A stretch of DNA of 64,000 nucleotides. Source: a virus. Every line of letters begins with the position of its first letter. The first letter of the stretch is position 1. The notes under the pieces are model-generated. The model was not told the origin of the DNA. It worked only from the letters and a program-made list of their open reading frames with translations, and made no database searches. Positions 29,435 through 39,059 of the stretch are shown here, in pieces. The DNA is taken from positions 1-64,000 of the IMG/VR virus record IMGVR_UViG_3300042907_001518; one strand, 5' to 3'. A program made the position numbers and the translations under genes.

Positions 29435-30679
29435 CTAATTATTTAGAAAGTATGCTTCTACCTGATTAATAGAGTTAATATCTGTGCATTTAAGCCTATT
29501 AATCGTCTCAACAGACACGGCATCCTCGTGTATCCACCAGTCTTCAAATGGACTATTTAAGTCTGGTGAGACATTAGGCACTACTAGAGTATATCCAAGT
29601 TGTTTGAGATAATCGCGTGATTTATCTCTATATGATCTTGTAATATCAACATAATAATCATGTTCATAGGTTATAACATTAAATTTATATTTATGAAAAG
29701 GTATAGATAGTAATGCTTCGTATGTGTTTCTAGGAGGCTCAATATCTAATTGTAAGTAATCAATAGTTGTTGTATCAGGAAAATATTTCCCTAATAGTTT
29801 TTCATAATTGATAATCAGAGCATCTATCGATAAAACAGGATTGTGTCTGTGTTCTCTATATTGCTTAATCCAGTTTTCATTATATTCTATGCCTATGCCA
29901 GTCCACCCAAATTTTTGTTCAAGAAGCGCTGTGTTATTATTCTTGAATGGTTCTGATGCTCCAATTTCTAAATATGTACCATTTGTTTTACCATTCAGAG
30001 CTGTTAATATAAACATATCTTGATATACTTGAGAATAGTTTTTGTCAATAGTATCTATACCATTAAAAGTAAATTTAAGTTTATTTTTAAAACTGTGATG
30101 ATATGATCTTATAGCTTGAGACTCTGGACCGCTACCAAGTCTAGATAGATTATGTTCTAGTAAGTTTTTATAATAATCTGATAATTGATCCACATAATTA
30201 TTTAAGATATTACGATACAGCTGTCTACATTCTTTTGGTTTGCCTATCCACCAACTGGCTGCGGCCTTTTGAAATAATAAACAATATATATCAGAAAAAT
30301 CTATTTGTGAAATAAATAAGGATTTTTGCGTACAGTGTTCTAAAGCTATAGAAGAGTATGTATAAACATTTATCCAGTCTGATTTAGATTCATAGTGTTG
30401 AGTTAAGAAAAAATAAGCTTCTGGTTTTTGTGGACATAGACATATAGCTTGTTTTAATAAACTTTCACAAGTAATACCTCTTCCGCCCAAATAATTATAG
30501 CACAAATATAAGCGAATTAAACACTCATATCTCAGATCAATATTTGTTGTTTTTTCAGCGCATCTTAAATAGTATGCTGCTGCTGGACTATAGTGTTTCA
30601 TATTTTCATAGAATGCTGCCATATTAAAATTAGCAGAATCATTTTCTGGATCATTAATATAGTCGTAAAGTTGTTTCAT
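29435..30679 (-). CDS. TPR-FkbM-like methyltransferase
   Basis: 414 residues. Residues about 10-170 form tetratricopeptide-like helical repeats (NFNMAAFYENMKHYSPAAAY, then PEAYFFLTQHYESKSDW). Residues about 215-400 form an FkbM-type methyltransferase: SQVYQDMFI, TYLEIGASEPFKNNNT with the SAM loop, WTGIGIEYN, and YLQLDIEPP. FkbM enzymes O-methylate sugars. Placement inside the structural operon, next to a glycoside-processing-like gene, suggests modification of virion glycans. Confidence 0.72.
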   Translation of the reverse strand: MKQLYDYINDPENDSANFNMAAFYENMKHYSPAAAYYLRCAEKTTNIDLRYECLIRLYLCYNYLGGRGITCESLLKQAICLCPQKPEAYFFLTQHYESKSDWINVYTYSSIALEHCTQKSLFISQIDFSDIYCLLFQKAAASWWIGKPKECRQLYRNILNNYVDQLSDYYKNLLEHNLSRLGSGPESQAIRSYHHSFKNKLKFTFNGIDTIDKNYSQVYQDMFILTALNGKTNGTYLEIGASEPFKNNNTALLEQKFGWTGIGIEYNENWIKQYREHRHNPVLSIDALIINYEKLLGKYFPDTTTIDYLQLDIEPPRNTYEALLSIPFHKYKFNVITYEHDYYVDITRSYRDKSRDYLKQLGYTLVVPNVSPDLNSPFEDWWIHEDAVSVETINRLKCTDINSINQVEAYFLNN

Positions 30680-31665
30680 AGTTTTAACAATCTATTTATA
30701 GTAGATTTATTACACACCAGCAGATACGAAGCATTATCTTGAAAACCGAAGGTTATAAGGATTTGGTTATTATATTCTGTAATACCACAAGCAAATTCAA
30801 TTTTACCGCCCATAAAATCAAACCTAGGAGAAACTTTCAATAGATTAAAATGTTTGTCCCACAGAGCAAATCTGTGTCTATAAGTCGCATTTTTACGACC
30901 AGCCTCACTCTGATATAGATCAACCTCGTGCAGCAAAGCTAGATAGTGATCTTCGTAAGGAATTACTTGGGAACCACCCCTAAGATCCCTTGTATTTAGT
31001 TGTTGATACTCTGTTAATACTATGGTTTCTGTTGTCTCATTGATCGGATCATATTTTACAACTTCTGTTGGATTGGTCCATTTAATATAAGTATATGGCT
31101 GATCAACTACTGGCATCCAGTTTTTTTCACAATACGACTTGTCTGGTGCTGGGGCTGGTAATCTTTGTCGTGAAATTTCTTTCCAGTTATGATTATCACA
31201 TACTATTTCTGATAATTCCATACGGCCTTGACCATTAGTAGTAGTATCTCGTCGCACTCCGCTCAAAAATAATCTATCTTCCCAATAAATTAATCTAGCA
31301 TCTTCTAATCCTATAAATTCCCATAGTGGTTTTACATCTAATTCTTTTGTATCAACTATAGAATCTATTATAATATTAAAAGTATTATCTAATTTACAAA
31401 GTATATTATGTGTTGCTAACACACTATGTTGTTCTGTATGAAGATAGCATAACGGCCCCCAAATGTGCTCATTTACTCCATGCTCAGCATGATAAAGCGC
31501 ATAATTAACATTACGGAGATTGACTAATAATTTTCCATTTAGATTTAAAATAGATGGATTAGTTAATGATGGACCAATGATCTTTTCAGAAGGAATTAAC
31601 AGCGGAAAAATTTGTCCGCCGTCTAAAATAGCCTTTTGTGCAAAATTATCTATATCACTAATCAT
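30676..31665 (-). CDS. Five-bladed beta-propeller glycoside hydrolase/phosphorylase-like protein
   Basis: 329 residues. NPSILNLNGKLLVNLRNVNY, FIGLEDARLIYWEDRLFLSG and EKNWMPVVDQPYTYI follow the blade pattern of GH130/GH43-like propellers. FACGITEYNNQILITFG is a later blade. The conserved acidic E-D-A-R box could be catalytic or sugar-binding. A strong SD (AAAGGAGAG) precedes the ATG, and the stop overlaps the FkbM gene. It may process or bind glycans; the enzymatic call is tentative. Confidence 0.55.
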   Translation of the reverse strand: MISDIDNFAQKAILDGGQIFPLLIPSEKIIGPSLTNPSILNLNGKLLVNLRNVNYALYHAEHGVNEHIWGPLCYLHTEQHSVLATHNILCKLDNTFNIIIDSIVDTKELDVKPLWEFIGLEDARLIYWEDRLFLSGVRRDTTTNGQGRMELSEIVCDNHNWKEISRQRLPAPAPDKSYCEKNWMPVVDQPYTYIKWTNPTEVVKYDPINETTETIVLTEYQQLNTRDLRGGSQVIPYEDHYLALLHEVDLYQSEAGRKNATYRHRFALWDKHFNLLKVSPRFDFMGGKIEFACGITEYNNQILITFGFQDNASYLLVCNKSTINRLLKL

Positions 31666-31708
31666 AAACTCTCCTTTTTTATAGTAGCAATTATAGGAGA
31701 ATTGACAA

Positions 31709-32069
31709 TTAAATATTTTCTTCCAGAATAACTGGTGTTTCTATAGTAGTATTATCTATCAAAGAATTTAAATAATTAACTACAATAAGATTTACTTCTT
31801 CCTGTGTTGGATAATGATTAAATTTAAAAAAACTGAGTAGTGTTGTAATCAATAACTACTCTTACTCTGTATTTCTCAGAAGGGTCTAAAAAACTTAAAC
31901 TATTTTGTAATTGCTATAATTTAACCTCGTTTATTGTTGTGGCTGATAATAAAATTTCTTTAATTATCTCTATAGCTTCTAATTGTCTTTGTTTTGGAAT
32001 GCCTTCGTGTTCACTAGTTTTAGATTCTGCTAGTTGTAAAACTATTTCACAAGCTTCATATAATAACAC
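31709..32069 (-). pseudogene. Interrupted small gene (amber codon and frameshift)
   Basis: Reading from GTG 32069, preceded by AGGA, 51 codons are open to TAG 31914-31916. The same frame stays open and protein-like beyond it (LSFLDPSEKYRVRVV) to a TAA at a run of seven T. A +1 shift at TTT TTT TAA restores an open frame (HYPTQEEVNLIVVNYL) ending at TAA 31709-31711. No start codon is available for the second part. A decayed gene, an assembly indel, or recoding are alternatives; the 51-residue first part could still be expressed. Confidence 0.5.
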
Positions 32070-32081
32070 ATAAAGTTCCTA

Positions 32082-34895
32082 TTAATAGAATAATAAACAT
32101 CTAAAGCATTCTAAATTAGAATGTCTATTTAGCCATAAATACTTAAGACCATCTGGAGTTTCGAAAATTTCCATTCTATTGCCAATGATAGCCGTACCAG
32201 CAATATAGGGGTATATTCCAGCGCCATGAATACTATTAGTTAATATATCTATATAATAACATCTTGTGGTTACTTCTTTAGTGAAATATAATCTGTCTCC
32301 ACCGTCGTAAGCATACATACTTCCCGTAGTTAATGTTTCTGTTATTGGTGTTGGGACCACAATATCCCAACTGTCTTTAGCTATATTATACTCATCAAAA
32401 CCCACTACGGCGCCACCTCTAGCTGTAATTAAAAATAACCCCCTCTTATTTATATCAGAAGATCCATATATCCAATTTAAATTAATTCCAGCGCCTTTAA
32501 TGGGAGTATTAAGAATTGAATACACCGTGCTTGCGCTAGTCGGTGCTGTTGTAACAGCTGTGAACGTTAAAGTTGTGGTAGTATTTGAACTTATAGCAGT
32601 TTCCTGCGTGACGCCAGCACCCCCAACAAATTTTAATCTCTTACCAGCAAAATAATTTACAACCCAACCATTCATACTCATGGTGGTTGATGATACGCTT
32701 GTGGAGCTTGGCGTATTGACTTGATATGTTCCAGTATCTCCAGAGCCGGTAATGTAATCAAGAATAATAGTACCAGACGGTACATTAGTGCCGCTTATGG
32801 TTTGGCCGGGACCAAGAGAACCGCCGCTAGACTTAGCCGTAACGGTTAATACATTGCCAGATATTGAAGCAGTAAATGACGATGCTGCTACTTTAGTAGT
32901 ATCTTGCAGTGTGGTGGTAGAATGTGTGCCAGTAGCTATACCACTGTCTGATGCTCCAAGTGCGGCTGGTTTAGATATAATATATTTAGTAGTTCCATTA
33001 GTTGGGGCGGTTGCCGTTGCGGTAAATGTCAAAGTGTTACTAGTATTTGATGCTATTCTAAAAGTTTGACCAGTTGGAGCATTGCTTAATGTTGTTGTCA
33101 TATAACAAACATGTCCTGCCCATTCGTTGGTTGTCCAGCTTTTAGTAGAGTCTGTTAACGTTGTTGCGGACTGAGCGGTAAATGTTGCATTTGCCGTTGG
33201 AGTTCCAACCATAGTATAAGTATAGGTTGTTCCACTTGTGACAGTAATTGCGGCGGCAATATTATATAACGACGCATCACCACCCGTGGCTCCAGTGTGT
33301 GTAACTGAATATCCGGTCTTAAAATTATGATTAAGTGTGGTTGTTACTGTTGCAGTTGTGCCACTTCTTGTGGTAGTTGAAATTGAAATTGGCTTATCTT
33401 CCCCATATTGCGCCGCTCCAGACCTTGATACTCCACCGTCTAGTTTTTTATTACCAGACCAAGTATCTTCTTCTGCGCAACTTGTATATAAGCAAGCCTG
33501 TGCGCCATATGCTGCGTAGAGTAAATCATTATCTCCTTGAATTTTATAAGTTGATGTATTGTCTGGGTTAATTTTAAATGACTGAGAAATAGATAATGTA
33601 TCACTGGTATTACTTTTAATAATACGACTTTGACCAATACCAGTACCTCCAGTAATTACCACCCTATGGTTAGCCCATCTGTTAGTTGACCAAGATTTTG
33701 AGCTATCTACTAAAGTTGTTGATGTGGCACTCGAAGCTGTTCCAGCATCAAAGCCTTCTATAATGTATCTTGATGTGCTGTTGGGTGCGGTTCCAGAGCT
33801 AGACCAAGTTAATGTGTTAGATGTGTTAGATGCTATTGGTCTTAATTGTCCTTCGCCAGTGCCACTAAAAATTCTAACATAATAATTAGCAAATTCATTT
33901 GTATTCCAACTTTTTGTATTATCTACTAAAGTGGTCGTAGTTCCAGATGACGCGACTCCCTTTTCCCAAACGCTAGCATTTTCTGTTGTTCTTTCTAGCG
34001 AAAGGTCGGTTATGGTAATGTTAGAAATAACGTTAGTGGGCAATGTCCTATTATACCATATATCTGCGGCAATGTCATAATAAACTAGCCCGCCAGCAAC
34101 GTTAGTTAATAAATAGATTCCACCAGACTGCACTACAAATCTTGATGTTTCGTCTGGATTAACAGCCCAATTAGAATCAACCGTTAAAGCTCCAGATTCA
34201 ATTGAATAAAAGCTTTGCGATCCGGCGGTTGCTGATATTGCCGTAACCAGTGGGGCCATAGCATCAACATTGTTCTGTGTTAATTGATTAATATCTCCGA
34301 ATGTGATACTAGTAGCGTCACTGTAAAGAATTTTACGAACTTGACCAATACCAGAGCCGCCCGTAATTCTAACTTGATAGCCAACCCATTGATTAATTGC
34401 CCAGTTTTTTGTACTATCGGTAATACGTAGTAAGCTTGTGCTGCTGGTTACGCTAGTAGCAATTCCAGCATCAGCGGTTACTGGGTCAGACACGGCTGTG
34501 ATTGTTCTTTGTTGTCCAGCCCCTGTGCCGCTAATAATTTTAATATCAAATCCTTTTAATATTTCACCACTTATAGTGTCGGTAGTGATAGTATTTGATG
34601 TTGCTGAAATAGCTCTACCATAATGACCTATAGCGCCGCCAAATTTCATAGATGTGGCAGTTGTTGTTGTTACAGGAGAACTTGCTAGCTGTAAATATGT
34701 ATCCGTCCATGTGTCATATCTCCAAAAATTAGCTGTAGCAATAATATAATAAATATATCTACCATGATTTGGATGATATAAGCTATTATCAGAAGAACAA
34801 GCCGCAGAAACAGCACTAGATACTGCTGGAGCAAATCGTAGCCATTCCCAAACTGGAAGATCAACTTGTGTTTTTAGAGTATTAACTAGTGTCAT
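32082..34895 (-). CDS. Structural protein with repeated beta domains
   Basis: 937 residues containing at least six copies of a module of roughly 70 residues. Its pattern is TTLVDSTKSW-x-TN-x-WA-x-V-x-ITGGTGxGQ, followed by RxIxSNTSxTLTxS. Copies lie near residues 140, 310, 380, 560, 680 and 740. Similar modules occur in phage virion surface and neck appendage proteins. The N-terminus (LPVWEWLRFAPAVSSA) and C-terminal 150 residues are non-repetitive. It is probably a head fibre or neck appendage protein. Confidence 0.65.
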   Translation of the reverse strand: MTLVNTLKTQVDLPVWEWLRFAPAVSSAVSAACSSDNSLYHPNHGRYIYYIIATANFWRYDTWTDTYLQLASSPVTTTTATSMKFGGAIGHYGRAISATSNTITTDTISGEILKGFDIKIISGTGAGQQRTITAVSDPVTADAGIATSVTSSTSLLRITDSTKNWAINQWVGYQVRITGGSGIGQVRKILYSDATSITFGDINQLTQNNVDAMAPLVTAISATAGSQSFYSIESGALTVDSNWAVNPDETSRFVVQSGGIYLLTNVAGGLVYYDIAADIWYNRTLPTNVISNITITDLSLERTTENASVWEKGVASSGTTTTLVDNTKSWNTNEFANYYVRIFSGTGEGQLRPIASNTSNTLTWSSSGTAPNSTSRYIIEGFDAGTASSATSTTLVDSSKSWSTNRWANHRVVITGGTGIGQSRIIKSNTSDTLSISQSFKINPDNTSTYKIQGDNDLLYAAYGAQACLYTSCAEEDTWSGNKKLDGGVSRSGAAQYGEDKPISISTTTRSGTTATVTTTLNHNFKTGYSVTHTGATGGDASLYNIAAAITVTSGTTYTYTMVGTPTANATFTAQSATTLTDSTKSWTTNEWAGHVCYMTTTLSNAPTGQTFRIASNTSNTLTFTATATAPTNGTTKYIISKPAALGASDSGIATGTHSTTTLQDTTKVAASSFTASISGNVLTVTAKSSGGSLGPGQTISGTNVPSGTIILDYITGSGDTGTYQVNTPSSTSVSSTTMSMNGWVVNYFAGKRLKFVGGAGVTQETAISSNTTTTLTFTAVTTAPTSASTVYSILNTPIKGAGINLNWIYGSSDINKRGLFLITARGGAVVGFDEYNIAKDSWDIVVPTPITETLTTGSMYAYDGGDRLYFTKEVTTRCYYIDILTNSIHGAGIYPYIAGTAIIGNRMEIFETPDGLKYLWLNRHSNLECFRCLLFY

Positions 34896-34908
34896 AATAA
34901 ATTCCTAT

Positions 34909-35247
34909 TTATGAAAAATTAAGTTTGCTGCGAATACAGTTTGCGTATGTATTGCGGGATATGTCTATAAATTGCCTATGATCCATACTCGCTATAGCAG
35001 CCACGTTTAGTACGGTAGTTACTGAATTTAGATTAGAGGTACTGCTTGAGTTATCTATAATAACTCTTTGGCGATTAGCACCATCAACAACAGCATTACT
35101 TTCTAATAATTTAACTATTCGTCTCAAAAGAATATTCGCTTCTTCTGAGGCTAATTGATTTTGACCTATTTGATCACTAGAAATAACTACCGGAGAGCTA
35201 TTATTATTGTTAGCTTGGCCGTTCTGATTTTGTGGGAAATATGTCAT
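34909..35247 (-). CDS. Small structural-operon protein, unassigned
   Basis: 112 residues. The N-terminus is Asn/Gln-rich and probably disordered. A helix (SEEANILLRRIVKLLE) and a beta segment (QRVIIDNSSSTSNLNSVTTV) follow. It lies between the collagen-like fibre and the repeat-domain protein and could mediate attachment or trimerisation of either. No family recognised. Confidence 0.45.
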   Translation of the reverse strand: MTYFPQNQNGQANNNNSSPVVISSDQIGQNQLASEEANILLRRIVKLLESNAVVDGANRQRVIIDNSSSTSNLNSVTTVLNVAAIASMDHRQFIDISRNTYANCIRSKLNFS

Positions 35248-35262
35248 TGAAGCTCCTACGTG

Positions 35263-35278
35263 TTATTATAATATACAC
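35263..35278 (-). promoter_or_regulatory. Candidate late promoter box (GTGTATAT-TATAAT)
   Basis: On the minus strand AAGTGTATATTATAATAA lies about 20 bases upstream of the 112-residue gene and directly after the collagen-like gene stop. It contains a perfect TATAAT and the GTGTAT shared with other late gaps. Confidence 0.4.
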
Positions 35279-35280
35279 TT

Positions 35281-37512
35281 TTATACAATAATCCAGTTTG
35301 ACCCATCGCTAATTACACTAATACTTATATACTGTCTATTAAGACCAATATCAGAATATCCATCGATTGTTTGGCCAACAGAGGTTTGTAAATACACTGT
35401 GCCAGTTGTATTGTTTTTAAGCGTAAATATGCCTTTGTTGTTAACTGCGGTTGGTAGAATTAGAGCATAATTAGTGGCCAAATCACTAAAAATATAAACG
35501 TATTCTCTAGCAGATGATCCTGTGGCAGAAATATTGCTATTATTAACATGGACAATGACTGATTTTTCCAAACTTACAGGAATATTATTAACTTCTAAAT
35601 TAGTAAAATTACCACTAGCGGCACTTAGCAATCCGCTACTAATAGTTAATCCATTAGTGAAAGTATGATTAGCCTCGACTGTTCTTGAGGTATTTATATG
35701 AAGATATTGATTATGATCATCATCTCCAAGACCGAATAATAATCCATGATCATTCTGAGTAACACCCTGGTTTCCTTGGGTACCTTGTATACCATTAGAT
35801 CCTTGGGTGCCAGTATTGCCCTGTATACCTTGAATACCTTGGATTCCCTGAGCGCCTTGATCGGCAAGTAATGTCCAAAAAGTTCCTTCTGTTGGAGTAT
35901 CACCAGTATTACCACCATTGGAATTAATACGATACCATGTCTTACCATCGTATGTAGCAACGTCTCCAACAGCGTAAGAAGCTCCTATATTATAGGCTCC
36001 GGTAAAATTCCAAAGGGCGGCAGTACCTTGTACTCCTTGAGTGCCTTGAGATCCAGTGATGCCTTGGATACCTTGTGAGCCTTCAGTTCCTTGTACGCCA
36101 GTCGGTGCTGCAGTAAGAATAAACAACATTTGATGATTATTAGGAAAAGAGAATGTTGATGTAACTAAACTAATTCCATAAGTCCAATATGTAGTATTAT
36201 CAGTCTTACTAGTAATTGTCCATTCTTGATAATTTGTATGTACATCTTTATCTTGTAGAGTTATAACACTTCCAACATTAACATTTGATAAAAATCGGTC
36301 TAAGTTATCTCCATTTTGATCTAATTCACTTACACTAATAGATGTTGCAGACACTTGTGTTGCATTGTTCCATATAATATGACCTGATCCTGGATTTCCA
36401 TTTGTTATATTAGTTTTTGCTTGATAGTTAAAAAATGCATTAGAAGTTCCTGCAGTCCCTTGAGTTCCTATTGCTCCTTGTACTCCTTGAGCACCTTGTG
36501 ACCCAGCGATGCCTTGTTGCCCTTGAGTACCTTGTGATCCAGTAACTCCCTGTTGTCCTTGAGTGCCTTGAGATCCAACACTTCCCTGACTTCCCACAGA
36601 TCCCTGAGAACCAGTAGCACCTTGGATTCCCTGAGTACCCTGATTGCCTACACTACCTTGGGTTCCTTGACTTCCTTGACTTCCAATTGTTCCTTGAGTA
36701 CCTTGACTACCAACCAATCCCTGTGATCCTATAGAACCCTGACTACCAGTGCTTCCTTGAGATCCTATTGTACCCTGTGAACCTTGAGAACCAACACTTC
36801 CCTGACTACCAGCATTTCCTTGAGAACCAGTTAAGCCTTGACTTCCAACTATACCTTGTGTACCATTGCTTCCTTGACTTCCTGTGGCACCTTGTGTTCC
36901 TTGACTTCCTTGGTTACCTACTGATCCCTGTGATCCGATAGTTCCTTGTGTTCCCTGATTTCCGCTAGTACCCTGTGAGCCAGTCGCTCCTTGACTACCA
37001 ATAAAACCTTGTGTTCCTTGGTTTCCAATCATACCTTGTGTGCCGCTACTGCCTTGACTTCCTATGGCTCCTTGACTACCATTGTTTCCGGTATTGCCTT
37101 GAGTTCCTTGTAATCCTATTAACCCTTGACTACCCGTATTACCTTGTGAGCCAGTCAATCCTTGACTTCCGATACCTCCTTGAATACCCTGATTGCCAAG
37201 ATTACCTTGAACGCCCTGAATTCCATTTATTCCTTGAGATCCAATATTTCCTTGAATTCCTTGAATACCCTGCATACCAAGTGGACCTTGAATACCAGTA
37301 GTTCCTTGAATACTATCAGTAATAGTAATATCAGTAGCACCTATTTGTTCAACAACTATAGCTATTGTGCTATCTGCGGTATTTGTTTGTATATCCAGAG
37401 ATGTGGTTTGATCTGTAGATAAATTAGGAGTATTATCTGTTAAAATAAAACCATTAGTAGAAATTTCAATATTATTTTCTGGAATAATATCGACAGTAAC
37501 ATTAAAGTCCAT
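35281..37512 (-). CDS. Collagen-like fibre protein
   Basis: 743 residues. Residues about 75-360 are uninterrupted G-x-Q/G-x-x triplets (GSQGTQGSQG, GIQGNQG and similar), with two shorter collagen blocks near 470-490 and 555-590. Non-collagen beta domains lie between and after them. The C-terminal 130 residues probably form the trimerising head. Position 2 or 3 is dominated by Gln and Thr rather than Pro, as in phage collagen-like fibres. It is probably a trimeric head or tail fibre and a potential glycosylation target through its many Thr and Ser residues. Confidence 0.82.
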   Translation of the reverse strand: MDFNVTVDIIPENNIEISTNGFILTDNTPNLSTDQTTSLDIQTNTADSTIAIVVEQIGATDITITDSIQGTTGIQGPLGMQGIQGIQGNIGSQGINGIQGVQGNLGNQGIQGGIGSQGLTGSQGNTGSQGLIGLQGTQGNTGNNGSQGAIGSQGSSGTQGMIGNQGTQGFIGSQGATGSQGTSGNQGTQGTIGSQGSVGNQGSQGTQGATGSQGSNGTQGIVGSQGLTGSQGNAGSQGSVGSQGSQGTIGSQGSTGSQGSIGSQGLVGSQGTQGTIGSQGSQGTQGSVGNQGTQGIQGATGSQGSVGSQGSVGSQGTQGQQGVTGSQGTQGQQGIAGSQGAQGVQGAIGTQGTAGTSNAFFNYQAKTNITNGNPGSGHIIWNNATQVSATSISVSELDQNGDNLDRFLSNVNVGSVITLQDKDVHTNYQEWTITSKTDNTTYWTYGISLVTSTFSFPNNHQMLFILTAAPTGVQGTEGSQGIQGITGSQGTQGVQGTAALWNFTGAYNIGASYAVGDVATYDGKTWYRINSNGGNTGDTPTEGTFWTLLADQGAQGIQGIQGIQGNTGTQGSNGIQGTQGNQGVTQNDHGLLFGLGDDDHNQYLHINTSRTVEANHTFTNGLTISSGLLSAASGNFTNLEVNNIPVSLEKSVIVHVNNSNISATGSSAREYVYIFSDLATNYALILPTAVNNKGIFTLKNNTTGTVYLQTSVGQTIDGYSDIGLNRQYISISVISDGSNWIIV

Positions 37513-37515
37513 ATA

Positions 37516-37914
37516 TTAGCATTCTAATAATGTGTTAGAATTACTGTATCTACTGTTTATACTAACAATACCATATAGAATTCTAATTGTTTCTTTACCT
37601 CCACCAACATATAAATCATCGTCCGATTGTAGTTCTAGATCATACCTAGCACTTTTAAATATAAAGTCATTAGTTATACTGGCTGGTAATAATAGGGTAA
37701 GTTTACCATTTGCTCCATCAATAGTAAAACTATATAAATCAGGGTCAATATTATCTGTGGTAAAAGTTTCTGTAGTTCCAGTATTAGTGACCCATGTTAA
37801 TCTAGCACACCAATTAGTAATATCAATAACATTATGATTTTGATCTTTATAAACTAAACTAAGCCTAAATGAAGTACCTTGTTCTATAGTAAAATCATAT
37901 TTGCTAGCTGGCAT
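37516..37914 (-). CDS. Small beta-sandwich structural protein
   Basis: 132 residues. KYDFTIEQGTSFRLSLVYKD with ARLTWV and a later ARYDLELQSDD match the small Ig-like/BppU-N-type domains that anchor appendages to virions. It is the first gene after the capsid terminator and directly precedes the collagen-like fibre gene, so it may form the fibre's base. Family call tentative. Confidence 0.5.
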   Translation of the reverse strand: MPASKYDFTIEQGTSFRLSLVYKDQNHNVIDITNWCARLTWVTNTGTTETFTTDNIDPDLYSFTIDGANGKLTLLLPASITNDFIFKSARYDLELQSDDDLYVGGGKETIRILYGIVSINSRYSNSNTLLEC

Positions 37915-37942
37915 AATATATCCCTCTTCAGATGTAATAAAC

Positions 37943-37957
37943 TATATTATAATACAC
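37943..37957 (-). promoter_or_regulatory. Candidate late promoter box (GTGTAT-TATAAT)
   Basis: The minus strand AGGTGTATTATAATATAG lies about 30 bases upstream of the 132-residue gene. It comes just after the capsid terminator, where re-initiation is needed. It includes a good TATAAT. Confidence 0.42.
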
Positions 37958-37959
37958 CT

Positions 37960-37990
37960 AAAAAAAAAGGCCAGCCTTGCGGCTGACCTT
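37960..37990 (-). terminator. Strong rho-independent terminator after the major capsid gene
   Basis: On the minus strand GGTCAGCC-GCAA-GGCTGGCC forms an eight-pair stem with one G-T pair and a GCAA tetraloop, followed by nine T. It lies 27 bases after the capsid stop. It should keep capsid transcripts separate from the fibre genes. Confidence 0.9.
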
Positions 37991-38016
37991 CTTTTATTGG
38001 CGTTAAAGTCCGAGGA

Positions 38017-39045
38017 TCAAAGAGCGCCAAGTAGTACTCTGCGGTTATCAAGAACAGCAAAGCCTTGCTCAGCCCAGCCATAGAAACCAGCTCTCTTTTG
38101 ACGATGAAGAGTATCATCTTCGAAGATTTGAACTTCTTGACGAACTGGCATTATGAAACTGTCTCTCTTGCGTAGATCAAGACCAACAACAATCTCAACC
38201 TTATCATTAGCGCTATCACCACCGGCGTTCTGTGGTAGTGTGCCACCAAGGACGTTGCTGTAGAATAGTTGATATTGTTGACCTTCACCTAGCTCATCAC
38301 GATCATGGAGATTGATACCGAAGACACGGTTTAGAGTGCCATCAGCAGCAGTGTAAATCTCACGACGAGTTACTTCGTCGATTTGATCAAGACCCCAATT
38401 GCGGATGTCTTCCATAGCCTCTGGACTAACATAGAGGTCGGTTAACATGCCACGGTTATTACTGGCGGAGTTACCACCACCGTTTCTGCGCATTACTGTC
38501 TTCATGAGACTGACTAATCTCTTGCTGAATAAGCCAGGATTAGCATCAGTATCATAAACTACGATGTTACGATCAACACCAGCAGCAAGAAGTGTATGCC
38601 AGCCGTCATCATTCATCTTCTTAACAAATTGGGCTTCGAGAACTTCCATAGCACGACCAACAACGTCCCAACGGGCGTCACGGGCATACTTTAGAAGATA
38701 ATCGATACTAGCGCCAATGTCATAGGTTGGAACCATGACATAATCGCCTTCAACATGCTTCTGTGGAATATAACCATGATTTGGGATGGTATAAGCCACA
38801 AAGTCTTTTTCAGTACCTGGAGCAAGAAAGTCTAATGGAAACTCTGGAGTGGCACTTTGGGCCAATGCGATTGGCTCGAAAATGTCATCTAGAATATTGC
38901 CACTAAGGACGCCTTGACGAAGTGGAAGTTCAAGAGCCTTAGCAAATTCATGATTTGCGGCTAATGCTTCCTCTTTGTGTAACGAACCAGACTTAACGAG
39001 AAGGTCTGTTAGTTCTGGTGTGGGTTCAAATTTTCTATTGGACAT
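38017..39045 (-). CDS. Major capsid protein (HK97-fold type)
   Basis: 342 residues from ATG 39045 with SD AAGGGAG; an in-frame TTG at 39063 is rejected. The protein has the size and order of a major capsid protein and lies next to a decoration-like gene and the protease/scaffold gene. RDARWDVVGRAMEVLEAQF and ITHLR-type strands such as GRAMEVLEAQFVKK form the long spine helix. YVSPEAMEDIRNWG and IMPVRQEVQIFEDDTLHRQK match P- and A-domain elements. Codon use is markedly biased (CGT, GAC, AAG), unlike its AT-rich neighbours. That bias is the signature of a highly expressed gene. Confidence 0.85.
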   Translation of the reverse strand: MSNRKFEPTPELTDLLVKSGSLHKEEALAANHEFAKALELPLRQGVLSGNILDDIFEPIALAQSATPEFPLDFLAPGTEKDFVAYTIPNHGYIPQKHVEGDYVMVPTYDIGASIDYLLKYARDARWDVVGRAMEVLEAQFVKKMNDDGWHTLLAAGVDRNIVVYDTDANPGLFSKRLVSLMKTVMRRNGGGNSASNNRGMLTDLYVSPEAMEDIRNWGLDQIDEVTRREIYTAADGTLNRVFGINLHDRDELGEGQQYQLFYSNVLGGTLPQNAGGDSANDKVEIVVGLDLRKRDSFIMPVRQEVQIFEDDTLHRQKRAGFYGWAEQGFAVLDNRRVLLGAL

Positions 39046-39059
39046 GTTTTTCTCCCTTA

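Noticed and set aside
31914-31916. Genome-wide recoding of TAG
   Set aside because: All other long genes lack in-frame TAG, several end on TAG, and no CTA-anticodon tRNA was found. The tRNA-Ser loop TTACTAA places ACT, not CTA, after U33.
37011-37422. Antisense frames across the collagen-like gene
   Set aside because: The G-x-Q repeat codons leave the opposite strand open by composition; no start signals.
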